From Pseudoalteromonas phenolica (lineage in GTDB: Bacteria; Pseudomonadota; Gammaproteobacteria; Enterobacterales; Alteromonadaceae): a stretch of 64,000 nucleotides of DNA. Location: NCBI RefSeq assembly GCF_001444405.1, contig NZ_CP013187.1, positions 124,001 through 188,000 on the forward strand. Reading direction: 5' to 3'. The position numbers and the translations under genes were made by a program. Position 1 is the stretch's first letter. Each line of letters begins with the position of its first letter. The notes beneath the pieces were generated by a model. It saw only the letters and a list, made by a program, of their open reading frames with translations. It was not told the origin of the DNA and ran no database searches. Below, one piece after another: positions 9,265-17,316 of the stretch.

Positions 9265-9280
9265 CTCAAAAACGGTGCCA
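9265..9280 (-). promoter_or_regulatory. Candidate sigma54-type promoter of the EF-hand operon
   Basis: Minus strand TGGCACCGTTTTTGAG: an excellent -24 block (TGGCAC) and correct spacing, but -12 reads GA instead of GC. It would give a 5' leader of roughly 55 nt. Imperfect, so tentative. Confidence 0.35.
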
Positions 9281-9354
9281 AAAATAAAAAATTCATATTT
9301 ATCAGGTGCTTATTCTGTTCCGTGAGTTTTTATTCAGAAATGATTCAGTTGCAG

Positions 9355-9372
9355 TGTTGCTAAATAGCAACA
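9355..9372. promoter_or_regulatory. Dyad between glrK and the EF-hand operon
   Basis: Perfect 7-bp dyad TGTTGCTaaatAGCAACA lying about 75 bp upstream of the inferred glrK sigma54 start and about 110 bp from that of the EF-hand operon. That is the distance range of an enhancer for an NtrC-class activator. GlrR is the obvious candidate, though the dyad does not match the TGTC-N10-GACA pattern I recall for Escherichia coli GlrR. Confidence 0.4.
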
Positions 9373-9412
9373 GTTAAATGAGTTGAGATATAACTTTTTA
9401 TTTAAAATCATG

Positions 9413-9428
9413 TGGTTAGCTTGTTGCA
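9413..9428 (+). promoter_or_regulatory. Sigma54-type (-24/-12) promoter of glrK
   Basis: TGGTTAGCTTGTTGCA has GG and GC separated by exactly 10 bp and a perfect TTGCA at -12. The inferred start is near 9439, about 25 nt before the glrK start codon. Suggests autoregulation by GlrR. Confidence 0.5.
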
Positions 9429-9463
9429 TTTTAGCGACATTCAGTTTTTAAAGGGCGAGCACA

Positions 9464-10894
9464 ATGGCTTCAGGGGTAAAAACTAAGATCAGAGCGTGGC
9501 GCGTAATTTGTAAAAAACTAAAAATTTCGAGCTCTTTTGTACACCAGGCTATTTTCGCGGTTGTTGTGTCGACCTTACCATTGATTGCATTGACCTTGTG
9601 GTTCTCTTCTTCTTTACAACAGTCATCTTCAGAAATGCGTGACTTTTACAAGCTTTCTCAACAGGTTGAGCGAGATTTCAAGGCCGTTTCACAGGCCCTT
9701 AAAGTGTTGCAAGATGCCGAGCAAAATAACCAAATACTACAAGACAGTCAGTTGACTCAAACCCTCGAAAATAAGTGGTTTGAAGTTGAAAATATGGCAG
9801 TGGCATTAAAAAAATATGCCCGATCAAAGAGCTTTGTTGCCGATTTGCAACAACTTCAACAAACCATGCAATTGCATACTAAATCAGACGATACTTTTGC
9901 AAGAATTTGGCGAGATTATTATCAACTGACTGATACGCTAAAGGTCGATTTAGAGCAAGCTCAACAGCAACTCGATGCACATATTGTTCAGCAACAATGG
10001 TTGTTTTTTATTGGCTTGAGTGTACTGGTACCCTTGTTGGCTGCGGTGAGTATTCGTTTGTTAGTGAAAGTGCGAAGTAAGTTATCGGCCATCGAAAAAG
10101 CCACAGATCAGTTAGGTGTCGGTGAATGGGAAAAACCTATCGCATTATCGGGTAGCGCCGAGTTGGCTAAATTAGGCGCGCGCTTAAACTGGTTAAGATT
10201 GAGTTTAAAAAGCCAACATGAAGAGCAAGATACCTTTTTACGCCATGTCAGTCATGAGCTTAAAACCCCCCTTGCGTCCATGGTCGAAGGTACATCCTTA
10301 CTCAACGAGCAAGTGCTCGGGGCATTAAATGCGCAGCAAACTAGGGTGTTATCAATTATGGATAAAAGCGCTTTGCAGCTTAAAGCGCTGATTGAAGACT
10401 TGTTGTTATTTAGCGGCACCGCAAAGCTGACCCAACTAGAACAAAACAAACCCTGTGGCGAGTTAAAAACTGAGCTGCAACAGTATTTTGCTGATTTACC
10501 GATGGCACAACATAAGCAACTGAGCTGGCAATTAGATGATTTAGAGCAGTTAAGTGTGCCGCTTTTACCTTGCAAACTGGCACTGACACAGGTAATCAGC
10601 AATGCCCTGAGGTTTGCTGAACATCATGTTGAAGTAAGCTTTAGTAAAGCTGCGGACGGTTATCAGTTTGTGATAACCGACGACGGGCAGGGGTTTAATG
10701 AAGAAGCGGCCAGTCGAGCACTAGAACCATTTTATAAAGGCGCTGATCAGCAACACAACAACGAGGCACATATGCACAGTGGTTTAGGGTTATCAATTGC
10801 GCATGAATGCTGTAAAGCGATGTCGGGTGCATTGATCATTCGTGCTCAACAAGGTGGTCATGTCACCATTAAATTTGGCCTAGGAGCGGCTTAA
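9464..10894 (+). CDS. glrK: Sensor histidine kinase GlrK/QseE-like
   Basis: Inner-membrane kinase of the GlrK-GlrR (QseE-QseF) envelope-sensing system. TM1 about 28-50, a helical periplasmic region to about 177 without a PAS-like fold, TM2 about 178-202, HAMP, then the H-box RHVSHELKTPL with phospho-acceptor His264, and an HATPase domain (N-box ISNALRFAE, DDGQGFN, GLGLSIAHE). 476 residues is the usual length for GlrK. The assignment rests mainly on gene order: kinase, small lipoprotein (YfhG/QseG type), sigma54 response regulator, as in Enterobacteriaceae. Preceded by a -24/-12 element. No GlmY-like RNA hairpin is visible upstream, unlike in Escherichia coli. Confidence 0.85.
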   Translation: MASGVKTKIRAWRVICKKLKISSSFVHQAIFAVVVSTLPLIALTLWFSSSLQQSSSEMRDFYKLSQQVERDFKAVSQALKVLQDAEQNNQILQDSQLTQTLENKWFEVENMAVALKKYARSKSFVADLQQLQQTMQLHTKSDDTFARIWRDYYQLTDTLKVDLEQAQQQLDAHIVQQQWLFFIGLSVLVPLLAAVSIRLLVKVRSKLSAIEKATDQLGVGEWEKPIALSGSAELAKLGARLNWLRLSLKSQHEEQDTFLRHVSHELKTPLASMVEGTSLLNEQVLGALNAQQTRVLSIMDKSALQLKALIEDLLLFSGTAKLTQLEQNKPCGELKTELQQYFADLPMAQHKQLSWQLDDLEQLSVPLLPCKLALTQVISNALRFAEHHVEVSFSKAADGYQFVITDDGQGFNEEAASRALEPFYKGADQQHNNEAHMHSGLGLSIAHECCKAMSGALIIRAQQGGHVTIKFGLGAA

Positions 10895-10895
10895 T

Positions 10896-11405
10896 ATGAA
10901 ACGATTAGTTTGGTTTATTTGTCCTTGGTTACTGACCGGTTGTGTGCTGAGTAGTGATCCAAGCCCCGTTGAGCCTGCTGTACCAGTGGTGCAACTGCCT
11001 AGTTATGCACCCGTATCGGTATTGATGTCTTGGTATTTAGCTGCTTGTGAAAAGCAGTCCTTACAGCATAACGACAGTTATTTGCATGAATCGTATTTAC
11101 ATGACTTTTTTAACCGCTATTGCCGAGCAAAAGGTAGCACGAGCCGTTTAGCTGCGCTAAAGCAGGTGCAAAAACAAGCGCCTTGGCCAGAATCGTATCA
11201 ACACTTTTTTGCGTTACTGAAAAAAGAGAACCAACACACTCAAAGGCTTGCTGGCGCATTGCGAGTTCAGCAAAAAGCCGTAAAACGCTTAACCACAGAA
11301 TTGAACGAAGTAACGACTCAATTAGATACTTTAAAAGCACAGCTCGCTCAGTTGCAACGCAAGCGCTTGGAGCAAAGCCTACAACCCTTAAACGATGAGG
11401 AGTAG
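10896..11405 (+). CDS. YfhG/QseG-like lipoprotein of the Glr operon
   Basis: 169 residues beginning with a short lipoprotein signal (LLTGC, lipidated Cys16). The mature part is helical and ends in a heptad-rich stretch (about 120-165, RLTTELNEVTTQL, LKAQLAQLQRK) that looks like a coiled coil. It starts 1 bp after glrK and ends 3 bp before glrR. In Enterobacteriaceae the gene at this place encodes YfhG/QseG, an outer-membrane lipoprotein reported to interact with the kinase. Sequence similarity to that family is not obvious by eye, so the name rests on position, size and lipobox. Confidence 0.7.
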   Translation: MKRLVWFICPWLLTGCVLSSDPSPVEPAVPVVQLPSYAPVSVLMSWYLAACEKQSLQHNDSYLHESYLHDFFNRYCRAKGSTSRLAALKQVQKQAPWPESYQHFFALLKKENQHTQRLAGALRVQQKAVKRLTTELNEVTTQLDTLKAQLAQLQRKRLEQSLQPLNDEE

Positions 11406-11408
11406 AGG

Positions 11409-12719
11409 ATGGCGAATACAAATTTATTGATTGTTGACGATGATGTGCACTTTGCAGAGTTGCTGTCATTACGCTTAGAAAGCTTAGGATATCAAGTGTA
11501 TTTAGCACATCGTGCCACCCTTGCTCTGTCTATTTTGCAAAAGCATGCCATTGATGTAGTGCTCACCGATCTGCGTATGGAGCACATGGATGGACTGGCA
11601 CTATTTAATGAAATCAATAAGCGCTTTAGTGCCTTGCCTGTGATCATCATGACCGCCCATGGCTCAATTGAAGAAGCCATCAAAGCGACCGAATCGGGCG
11701 TGTCGGGTTTTTTAACTAAGCCAATCGATATCGCAGCGTTAGAGCGCTTATTAGACGGGGTATTAGAGCGGCGTTCAAGTGCTGAGAAAAAGGTCGGTGA
11801 GTTTCATGGTTTATTCTATGAAAGTGATTTAATGCACACGCTAGCCTATAAGTTAGAGGCGATTTCTCGCAGTCAGGCCAATATATTAATTCAAGGTGAA
11901 AGTGGCACGGGTAAAGAAGTTACTGCTCAGGCAATTCATAAAGCCAGTGCAGTGAGTGAGGGCCCGTTTATCGCCATTAACTGTGGCGCGATGCCCGCTA
12001 ATTTATTGGAGTCAGAATTATTCGGTCATCAAAAAGGGGCTTTCACTGGCGCAACCAAAGATAAAGTGGGTTTGGCGCAATTGGCCGACAATGGCACCTT
12101 ATTTCTAGATGAAATTGCCGATATGCCATTGGATCTGCAAGTGAAGCTTTTACGCGTATTACAAGAGCGCAAGATCAGACCGGTTGGTGCAGAGTTCGAA
12201 ATTCCCATTAATGTGCGAATTTTAAGTGCCAGCCACAAAGATTTAAAAAAAGCGGTAGAAGCAGGCACATTTCGTGAAGATTTATATTATCGCCTTAATG
12301 TTATTTCTATTACCTTACCAAGTTTAAAAGAGCGACCTGAAGATATCCCTCTGTTAGCTAATCACTTTTTGGCAAAATTTGCCGACAAGTCATTTAGCCG
12401 CGATGCGATAGCCAAGTTGGTGCAATACCCTTGGCCGGGCAATATTAGACAATTACACAATGTGGTTGAATACGCAGTGGCGCTCACACCGGGCAAGCTT
12501 ATTTCGCTGCAAACGATCAATGAGGCGTTACCCGAAGAAACCGGCGCACCATTTATTGGTTTAAACGAAGCAAAAGTGCAGTTTGAGTACGAGTACTTGC
12601 AAAAAGCGCTCGCGATCACCCGAGGCAATGTCGCTGAGGCTGCGAAAATTGCTAAGCGCAATCGCTCCGATTTTTATAAATTACTTAAAAAGCACAATAT
12701 AGAGCCAAGTGCGGTTTGA
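11409..12719 (+). CDS. glrR: Sigma54-dependent response regulator GlrR
   Basis: 436-residue NtrC-class activator. REC domain 1-120 with acceptor Asp54 (VLTDLRM), AAA+ domain with Walker A GESGTGKE, an intact GAFTGA loop for sigma54 contact, Walker B LFLDEIAD, R-fingers, and a C-terminal Fis-type helix-turn-helix (GNVAEAAKIAKRNRSDFYK). Phosphorylated by GlrK, it should activate sigma54 promoters for envelope-stress functions. Third gene of the operon and followed by a strong terminator. The dyad and -24/-12 element upstream of glrK suggest it drives its own operon. Confidence 0.9.
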   Translation: MANTNLLIVDDDVHFAELLSLRLESLGYQVYLAHRATLALSILQKHAIDVVLTDLRMEHMDGLALFNEINKRFSALPVIIMTAHGSIEEAIKATESGVSGFLTKPIDIAALERLLDGVLERRSSAEKKVGEFHGLFYESDLMHTLAYKLEAISRSQANILIQGESGTGKEVTAQAIHKASAVSEGPFIAINCGAMPANLLESELFGHQKGAFTGATKDKVGLAQLADNGTLFLDEIADMPLDLQVKLLRVLQERKIRPVGAEFEIPINVRILSASHKDLKKAVEAGTFREDLYYRLNVISITLPSLKERPEDIPLLANHFLAKFADKSFSRDAIAKLVQYPWPGNIRQLHNVVEYAVALTPGKLISLQTINEALPEETGAPFIGLNEAKVQFEYEYLQKALAITRGNVAEAAKIAKRNRSDFYKLLKKHNIEPSAV

Positions 12720-12739
12720 GTAAGTCGCTTATAAGAACA

Positions 12740-12771
12740 AGCCGCATTGCTGCTGAGCAATGCGGCTTTTT
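12740..12771 (+). terminator. Terminator of the glr operon
   Basis: 12-bp perfect stem AGCCGCATTGCT / AGCAATGCGGCT, loop GCTG, followed by a T run. It may also serve the convergent repressor gene. Confidence 0.9.
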
Positions 12772-12776
12772 AGTAG

Positions 12777-13430
12777 CTAAAGGCTGCGGCCACACCAGAC
12801 AATACGACCCGCCACGCCGTGTTGCTCGGCGTTTTGGCTATCAATTTGCCAGCTTGGATAGGCATCGTTATCTGATACCACAGCAATATGATCAGATTTT
12901 TGCTTTAAGCGCTTTGCCATTAAACCATCTTGGGTTTGGATCACATACACGCCTTCACGACTGACTTGTTGTTGGCTTAAATCAACCAGCACCATGTCGC
13001 CATGCTCAAGGGTTGGCAGCATACTGTCACCGCGAATAGACACGAATGCCAAACGGTCACTGTGTACACCAAGTTGTGAGCTTAACCAGCGTTTATTTAA
13101 TGCAAATTGCTCGGTGACATCTTCACTGCCGCCCATGCTACCAAAACCTGCACTGGCCTCAACGTCGAGTTGCGGCACCATTAATAGTTCATCTTGGCTT
13201 GATGAAAACGGTTTATCGACGGGCTGCTCGCCAGTTAATAGCCAGTTTAAGTCGATGCTAAATAGGCCATACAGGTGTTCAAGGTAGGTCATTGAAGGGC
13301 GGCTTAAACCACGACAAATACGATAAATATGCGAAGGTGACTTGCCTGTTAAAATGGCAAATTGGCGTTTGTTTCCGCCAGCAAATTGTTCAACTAGCTC
13401 CATAAAACGACGAGAAAAAGCCGTGCTCAT
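12777..13430 (-). CDS. CI/LexA-type repressor (XRE helix-turn-helix plus S24 peptidase domain)
   Basis: 217 residues. An N-terminal XRE-like helix-turn-helix (about 20-65, SPSHIYRICRG) is joined to an S24 self-cleavage domain. Cleavage site Ala94-Gly95 (EASAGFGS), nucleophile Ser136 (RGDSMLPT) and general base Lys173 (MAKRL) are all present, so RecA-stimulated or spontaneous autocleavage is possible. It resembles phage CI or PrtR/C2-type repressors rather than LexA, whose N-terminus differs. No phage genes lie nearby: it sits alone between the glr operon and ahpF, so it may be a domesticated regulator. A palindrome upstream (13485-13502) is a candidate operator. Confidence 0.85.
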   Translation of the reverse strand: MSTAFSRRFMELVEQFAGGNKRQFAILTGKSPSHIYRICRGLSRPSMTYLEHLYGLFSIDLNWLLTGEQPVDKPFSSSQDELLMVPQLDVEASAGFGSMGGSEDVTEQFALNKRWLSSQLGVHSDRLAFVSIRGDSMLPTLEHGDMVLVDLSQQQVSREGVYVIQTQDGLMAKRLKQKSDHIAVVSDNDAYPSWQIDSQNAEQHGVAGRIVWCGRSL

Positions 13431-13484
13431 AATACATCACCTCAACTTCTTTAATTTGGCCGCACAGCATAATCTCTGACCTGA

Positions 13485-13502
13485 CACTTGTATAGCCAAG
13501 TG
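13485..13502. promoter_or_regulatory. Candidate operator upstream of the S24 repressor
   Basis: CACTTG-N6-CAAGTG, a perfect 6-6-6 dyad 55-72 bp upstream of the repressor start codon, typical in shape and place for autoregulation. Confidence 0.4.
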
Positions 13503-13548
13503 CAGTGCAACTGCGGAATAAGTAGACAGGTTTGGGTTAAAAATAAAG

Positions 13549-13582
13549 AAAGCGGCTTGAAACCGAGGTTAAAAGCCGCTTT
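13549..13582 (-). terminator. Terminator of ahpF
   Basis: Stem AAAGCGGCTT / AAGCCGCTTT with a 14-nt loop, followed on the minus strand by TTCTTTATTTTT. It lies 57 bp after the ahpF stop codon. Confidence 0.7.
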
Positions 13583-13638
13583 GACTTGCTGGGTGTAATA
13601 GCAAGTATTAGGAGTAAATCGGTGCTTTATTTAGCTTA

Positions 13639-15216
13639 TTACGCTGCGCTTGCTTCGGTTTGTGATTCATCGCTGTGGCGAATAAGGTAATCAAAAGCCC
13701 CTAAGCTGGCGGTTGCCCCTGAGCCCATGGCGATAATGATTTGCTTAAACGCTGAGTCAGTCACATCACCCGCAGCATACACACCGCTCATGCTGGTGGC
13801 GCCGTGTTTATCAACTTCAATTTCACCAAAGCGGCTTAGTTGTACGTCGGTCTCTTTTAAGAATTCACTGTTCGGGATTAAGCCAATCTGTACAAAAATA
13901 CCGGCTAAATCGACTTGGTGTTGCTCACCTGATACGCGGTCGGTGTAGCTTAATCCTGTTACACGTTGACCATCGCCTAGCACTTCGGTGGTTTGTGCAT
14001 TCTTGATGATGGTGATATTTGGCAAGCTGTTGGCTTTGCGAATAAGCACCTCGTCAGCACGTAATGTGTCGGCAAATTCTAATACAGTGACGTGCGAAGT
14101 AATGTTTGCAAGGTCAATCGCCGCTTCAATACCTGAGTTACCGCCGCCGATCACCGCAACTGGCTTGCCTTTAAATAATGGGCCGTCACAGTGTGGGCAG
14201 TAAGCAACACCTTTGCCTTTGTATTCTTGCTCGCCTGGTACATTCATGTTTCTCCAGCGTGCACCGGTTGCCATGATCACTGACTTGGCTTTTAACGTCG
14301 CGCCTGACTCAAGGGGCACTTCGATGTAGTCACCACGAGCAATACCCGCAGCGCGTTGGCCTTTCATAATATCGACATCGTATTCTTTAACGTGCTCTTC
14401 AAGTTGTGCAACCAGCTTTGGCCCTTCAGTGGCTTTGACTGAAATAAAGTTCTCAATGGCGAGGGTATCAGCAACTTGGCCACCAAAACGCTCGGCAACA
14501 ACACCGGTGTTTAAACCTTTTCGTGCCGCATAAATAGCTGCCGATGCACCCGCAGGGCCACCACCGACAACCAGTACGTCAAATGGGTCTTTTTCATTGA
14601 GCTTCTCGGCTTGTTTGGCCGCCGCGCCTGTGTCTAGCTTATTGAGAATATCGCTCAGCGATACCGCGCCTTGTGAGAATTGCTCACCGTTTAAAAATAC
14701 ACTTGGTACAGCCATGATATTGCGTGCGTTCACTTCGTCTTGGAACAGTGCGCCGTCGATCATGGTCGCTTTAATATTGCTGTTTCTGGCCGCCATAGTA
14801 TTAAGCGCCTGAACCACTTGCGGACAAGTTTGGCAGCTCAGAGATATATAAATTTCAAAGTTTAATGGCTCAGTAATGCCATCAATGATGCTCAGCTCTT
14901 CTTCAGAGGCTTTGCTTGGGTGTCCACCTGTTTGTAACAGTGCCAATACCAATGAGGTAAACTCATGACCCATAGGAATGCCCGCAAAATCGATGTGTGT
15001 ATTACGCTTGGGAGAGCGCACAGACATGTTCGGAGCACGGGTCGAATCACTTTGTTCTGACACTGTGATGTGTGTGCTTAATGAACTTAAATCGTTTGCT
15101 AAGCTTTTTAATTCGTTTGATTTGTTGCTGTCATCTAGGGCAAGCACTAGCTCGATAGGATCGGTAATGGCAGCAAAGTGGCTTTGTAATTGCGTTTTAA
15201 TGTTTTGGTCTAGCAT
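13639..15216 (-). CDS. ahpF: Alkyl hydroperoxide reductase subunit F
   Basis: Flavoprotein disulfide reductase that passes electrons from NADH to AhpC. The N-terminal tandem thioredoxin-fold domain has Cys128-X-X-Cys131 (SCQTC). Then come the FAD site GGGPAG (218-223), the thioredoxin-reductase-like Cys340-X-X-Cys343 (CPHCDGP), the NAD(P)H site GGGNSG (357-362) and the C-terminal FAD motif YAAGDVTD. 525 residues matches the family. It lies downstream of ahpC on the same strand, 259 bp away, with a long palindromic repeat in the gap, so it may have separate or attenuated transcription. Confidence 0.97.
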   Translation of the reverse strand: MLDQNIKTQLQSHFAAITDPIELVLALDDSNKSNELKSLANDLSSLSTHITVSEQSDSTRAPNMSVRSPKRNTHIDFAGIPMGHEFTSLVLALLQTGGHPSKASEEELSIIDGITEPLNFEIYISLSCQTCPQVVQALNTMAARNSNIKATMIDGALFQDEVNARNIMAVPSVFLNGEQFSQGAVSLSDILNKLDTGAAAKQAEKLNEKDPFDVLVVGGGPAGASAAIYAARKGLNTGVVAERFGGQVADTLAIENFISVKATEGPKLVAQLEEHVKEYDVDIMKGQRAAGIARGDYIEVPLESGATLKAKSVIMATGARWRNMNVPGEQEYKGKGVAYCPHCDGPLFKGKPVAVIGGGNSGIEAAIDLANITSHVTVLEFADTLRADEVLIRKANSLPNITIIKNAQTTEVLGDGQRVTGLSYTDRVSGEQHQVDLAGIFVQIGLIPNSEFLKETDVQLSRFGEIEVDKHGATSMSGVYAAGDVTDSAFKQIIIAMGSGATASLGAFDYLIRHSDESQTEASAA

Positions 15217-15351
15217 GGTGATTGTCCTATTTTTACTCGTCGCCTATTAATATGCTTGGGTGTTGGCGGAGCCAAAGAGCTTATTAACGTGTTTAAAGTA
15301 AAGTGAGTTATAAAGGCTGCTGTTGTAGCAGCCATTAACTGAATAAATTAA

Positions 15352-15475
15352 TATCCAATAGATTTCGTGCTGCACGTAGGCGGCAAGCTTATGAATCCCA
15401 TGAGCATAGTTTTACTATGTGATTGGGAAGAAGAAGCGTAGCCAACACCCGTGCAGTGCGAAAGATGACGGATAG
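15352..15475. repeat. Long imperfect palindromic intergenic repeat between ahpC and ahpF
   Basis: About 124 bp that fold on themselves. Outer arms are TTCGTGCTGCACG and CGTGCAGTGCGAA, inner arms AATCCCATGAGCATAGT and ACTATGTGATTGGGA around a short centre. It begins immediately after the ahpC stop codon. It resembles a family of dispersed ~120-bp intergenic repeats that I recall from Vibrio, Shewanella and Pseudoalteromonas genomes, with blocks such as CCAATAGATTTCG and GAAAGATGACGG. Only one copy lies in this window. Confidence 0.65.
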
Positions 15476-16045
15476 TTAGATTTTGCCAACTAAGTCTAGT
15501 GAAGGCGCTAATGTTTCTTCGCCTGGCTGCCAAGAAGCTGGACATACTTCACCGTCGTGGTTTGCAATGTACTGAGCTGCTTGTACTTTACGAACTAATT
15601 CGTTTGCAGCGCGGCCGATACCTAGGTCGTGTGTTTCAACTACTTTGATTTCGCCTTCTGGGTTGATTACAAAAGTACCGCGAAGTGCTAAACCTTCTTC
15701 TTCAATCATTACACCGAAGTTGCGTGTAATACGACCTGTTGGGTCACCAATCATTGGGAATTGGATTTTCTTAATTGTGTCTGACGCATCGTGCCAAGCT
15801 TTGTGTGTGAAGTGCGTGTCAGTTGATACTGAGTAAACTTCAACGCCCATTTCTTGAAGCTTTGCGTAATGGTCAGCAAGGTCACCTAGCTCAGTCGGAC
15901 ATACAAATGTGAAGTCAGCTGGGTAGAAGAATACGATTGACCATTTACCTAGAAGGTCTTTTTCACTTACTTCAACGAAGTCGCCATTGTGGTAAGCCGT
16001 TGCATTGAATGGTTTGATTTGTGTGTTGATCAATGAAGTAGTCAT
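15476..16045 (-). CDS. ahpC: Alkyl hydroperoxide reductase subunit C (2-Cys peroxiredoxin)
   Basis: Reduces hydrogen and organic peroxides in the cytoplasm. 189 residues, peroxidatic Cys49 in FTFVCPTE and resolving Cys168 in GEVCPASW, both in the typical AhpC context. Partner AhpF is encoded downstream. A GATT/AATC-rich element lies in the upstream region where OxyR would act. Codons are those of a highly expressed gene (many GTA, CTT, ACT). Length and motifs leave no real alternative. Confidence 0.97.
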   Translation of the reverse strand: MTTSLINTQIKPFNATAYHNGDFVEVSEKDLLGKWSIVFFYPADFTFVCPTELGDLADHYAKLQEMGVEVYSVSTDTHFTHKAWHDASDTIKKIQFPMIGDPTGRITRNFGVMIEEEGLALRGTFVINPEGEIKVVETHDLGIGRAANELVRKVQAAQYIANHDGEVCPASWQPGEETLAPSLDLVGKI

Positions 16046-16153
16046 AATGTTTACTCTCTTAGTTAGTTTGTAATTACTACGTTTAGGGCAACCTGTTGCT
16101 TTGCCCCTTTGCTTGGTAACTAAGATAGTGGGTTTGAGTAGTTAAATAAAATG

Positions 16154-16175
16154 GATTGTTTTGATTAGTTCAATC
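16154..16175. promoter_or_regulatory. Candidate regulatory element upstream of ahpC
   Basis: GATT repeats at 16154 and 16163 and an AATC at 16172 form a dyad (GATTAGTTCAATC) beside a possible minus-strand promoter (TTGAAC, 17 bp, TTTATT). OxyR control is expected from the gene; the site match to OxyR consensus is weak. Confidence 0.3.
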
Positions 16176-16227
16176 GTTTTTTGTGATTAAACTTTGGAAT
16201 GCTCTATGCGAGATGAGAAGTTGATAT

Positions 16228-16263
16228 AAAAAACGCAGCTTTAAAAGAAAACTGCGCTTTTTT
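16228..16263 (-). terminator. Terminator of the galactofuranose gene pair
   Basis: GCGCAG / CTGCG stem flanked by A6 and T6, 27 bp after the stop codon of the transferase gene. On the minus strand it ends in TTTTTT. Confidence 0.7.
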
Positions 16264-16289
16264 AAGGTGATGCTTCGAAGTGAGATAAT

Positions 16290-17312
16290 TTAAGAAAGTC
16301 GCTGCAATGCGCTTGTTAAGAACTGACCTGACTGCACATCGGCTTTAACTCGTTGCACATTTTGCTTCATCTCATCGATTTGCTCTGGTGTCAGTTCCGC
16401 AAGACGTTGTTTGATGTCACGCAAAGATTTTACTCTAAAGCCAATGCCTTCTTGCTCTACCAGATCTGCCATCGCAGCTTTATCCCAAATGATGATTGGC
16501 ATATCACACAATAGGTAAAGTGATAGTTTGTGTGGGTTGTTGTACTTCAAGTACTGGCCTGTTACGCCATCACATGAATCCAAGGTGTTGCCGTACCAAA
16601 CCAAGCCAAAATCTCCATCAATATGATCGATAACTTCATTAGAAGGGAAGCAACCCTTGTAGTCTAAGATGGTGTTGTTGGCGTTTTTTACTTTTTTCTC
16701 GTCAAAGCCGACGCCGTATAAATCAAACTTGAAGTTGCCACGCTCGAGATCATCAAGCTCAAAAATGAAAGGCCCCATGTTGCCTGCGAACACAATACGT
16801 AATTGCTCATAGTTTGTAGGCGTGCGTTTGGCATTTGGGTTGTCGGTATGAAGGTAATCGAACGCTTCGATATTTGTGATGTCAGCAGTGAAATTATGCT
16901 CTTTGAACCAAGCACCCATCTTATCATTGTGAACGATAAGCTGATCAGATTGCTTCAGTAGCTCAACTTCTTTGTCTGAATGACCATATTTGCCTTTTAG
17001 GCTTTTTAAGTCATGCACCAATGTCAGTACTTTGCTGTTTTTAAGTTTGGCGCCCCATAAGCAATATCCGTAAAACTTGTTAAACGGGTATTGTAGGCAT
17101 ACTGTGCTGCCTGATTTCAAACGCAAAATAGCCCAAGTCACACCAAGAGCACTGATCAAAGTACCTAGGATTGAATTTGAGATCCAAGTTTGTTTGAAAC
17201 CAATGTTCTGCCAGCCATTGTTTTCTAAAATGGTTTCACAGTCCATTTTGGCTTTGCCTGCCGCGTCAAACTTAGAACGGTAATTACGCGCGATATATAC
17301 TTTATTACTCAT
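16290..17312 (-). CDS. Galactofuranosyltransferase-like glycosyltransferase (WbbI-like)
   Basis: 340 residues. By memory it resembles Escherichia coli WbbI, a beta-1,6-galactofuranosyltransferase: shared features are LVHDLKSLKG, QLIVHNDKM, FGLVWYGN, YLKYNNPHKLSLYL and PIIIWDKAAMADL, the last blocks being typical of the donor-binding half of a GT-B fold. It follows glf with a 4-bp gap, so the donor UDP-galactofuranose is made by its operon partner. The product is probably a galactofuranose-containing surface glycan (O-antigen, capsule or exopolysaccharide). No other glycan genes are present locally, so the acceptor is unknown. Confidence 0.85.
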   Translation of the reverse strand: MSNKVYIARNYRSKFDAAGKAKMDCETILENNGWQNIGFKQTWISNSILGTLISALGVTWAILRLKSGSTVCLQYPFNKFYGYCLWGAKLKNSKVLTLVHDLKSLKGKYGHSDKEVELLKQSDQLIVHNDKMGAWFKEHNFTADITNIEAFDYLHTDNPNAKRTPTNYEQLRIVFAGNMGPFIFELDDLERGNFKFDLYGVGFDEKKVKNANNTILDYKGCFPSNEVIDHIDGDFGLVWYGNTLDSCDGVTGQYLKYNNPHKLSLYLLCDMPIIIWDKAAMADLVEQEGIGFRVKSLRDIKQRLAELTPEQIDEMKQNVQRVKADVQSGQFLTSALQRLS

Positions 17313-17316
17313 AAGA

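Noticed and set aside
9199..9463. GlmY-like small RNA upstream of glrK, as in Escherichia coli
   Set aside because: The -24/-12 element is only 36-51 bp before the glrK start and no GlmY-like hairpin or terminator lies between.
11110..11508. 132-codon minus-strand open frame
   Set aside because: Antisense to yfhG and the glrR start, no ribosome site, no recognisable protein.
12777..13430. LexA itself
   Set aside because: The S24 half fits but the N-terminal helix-turn-helix is of XRE/CI type and the dyad upstream is not a CTGT-N8-ACAG SOS box.
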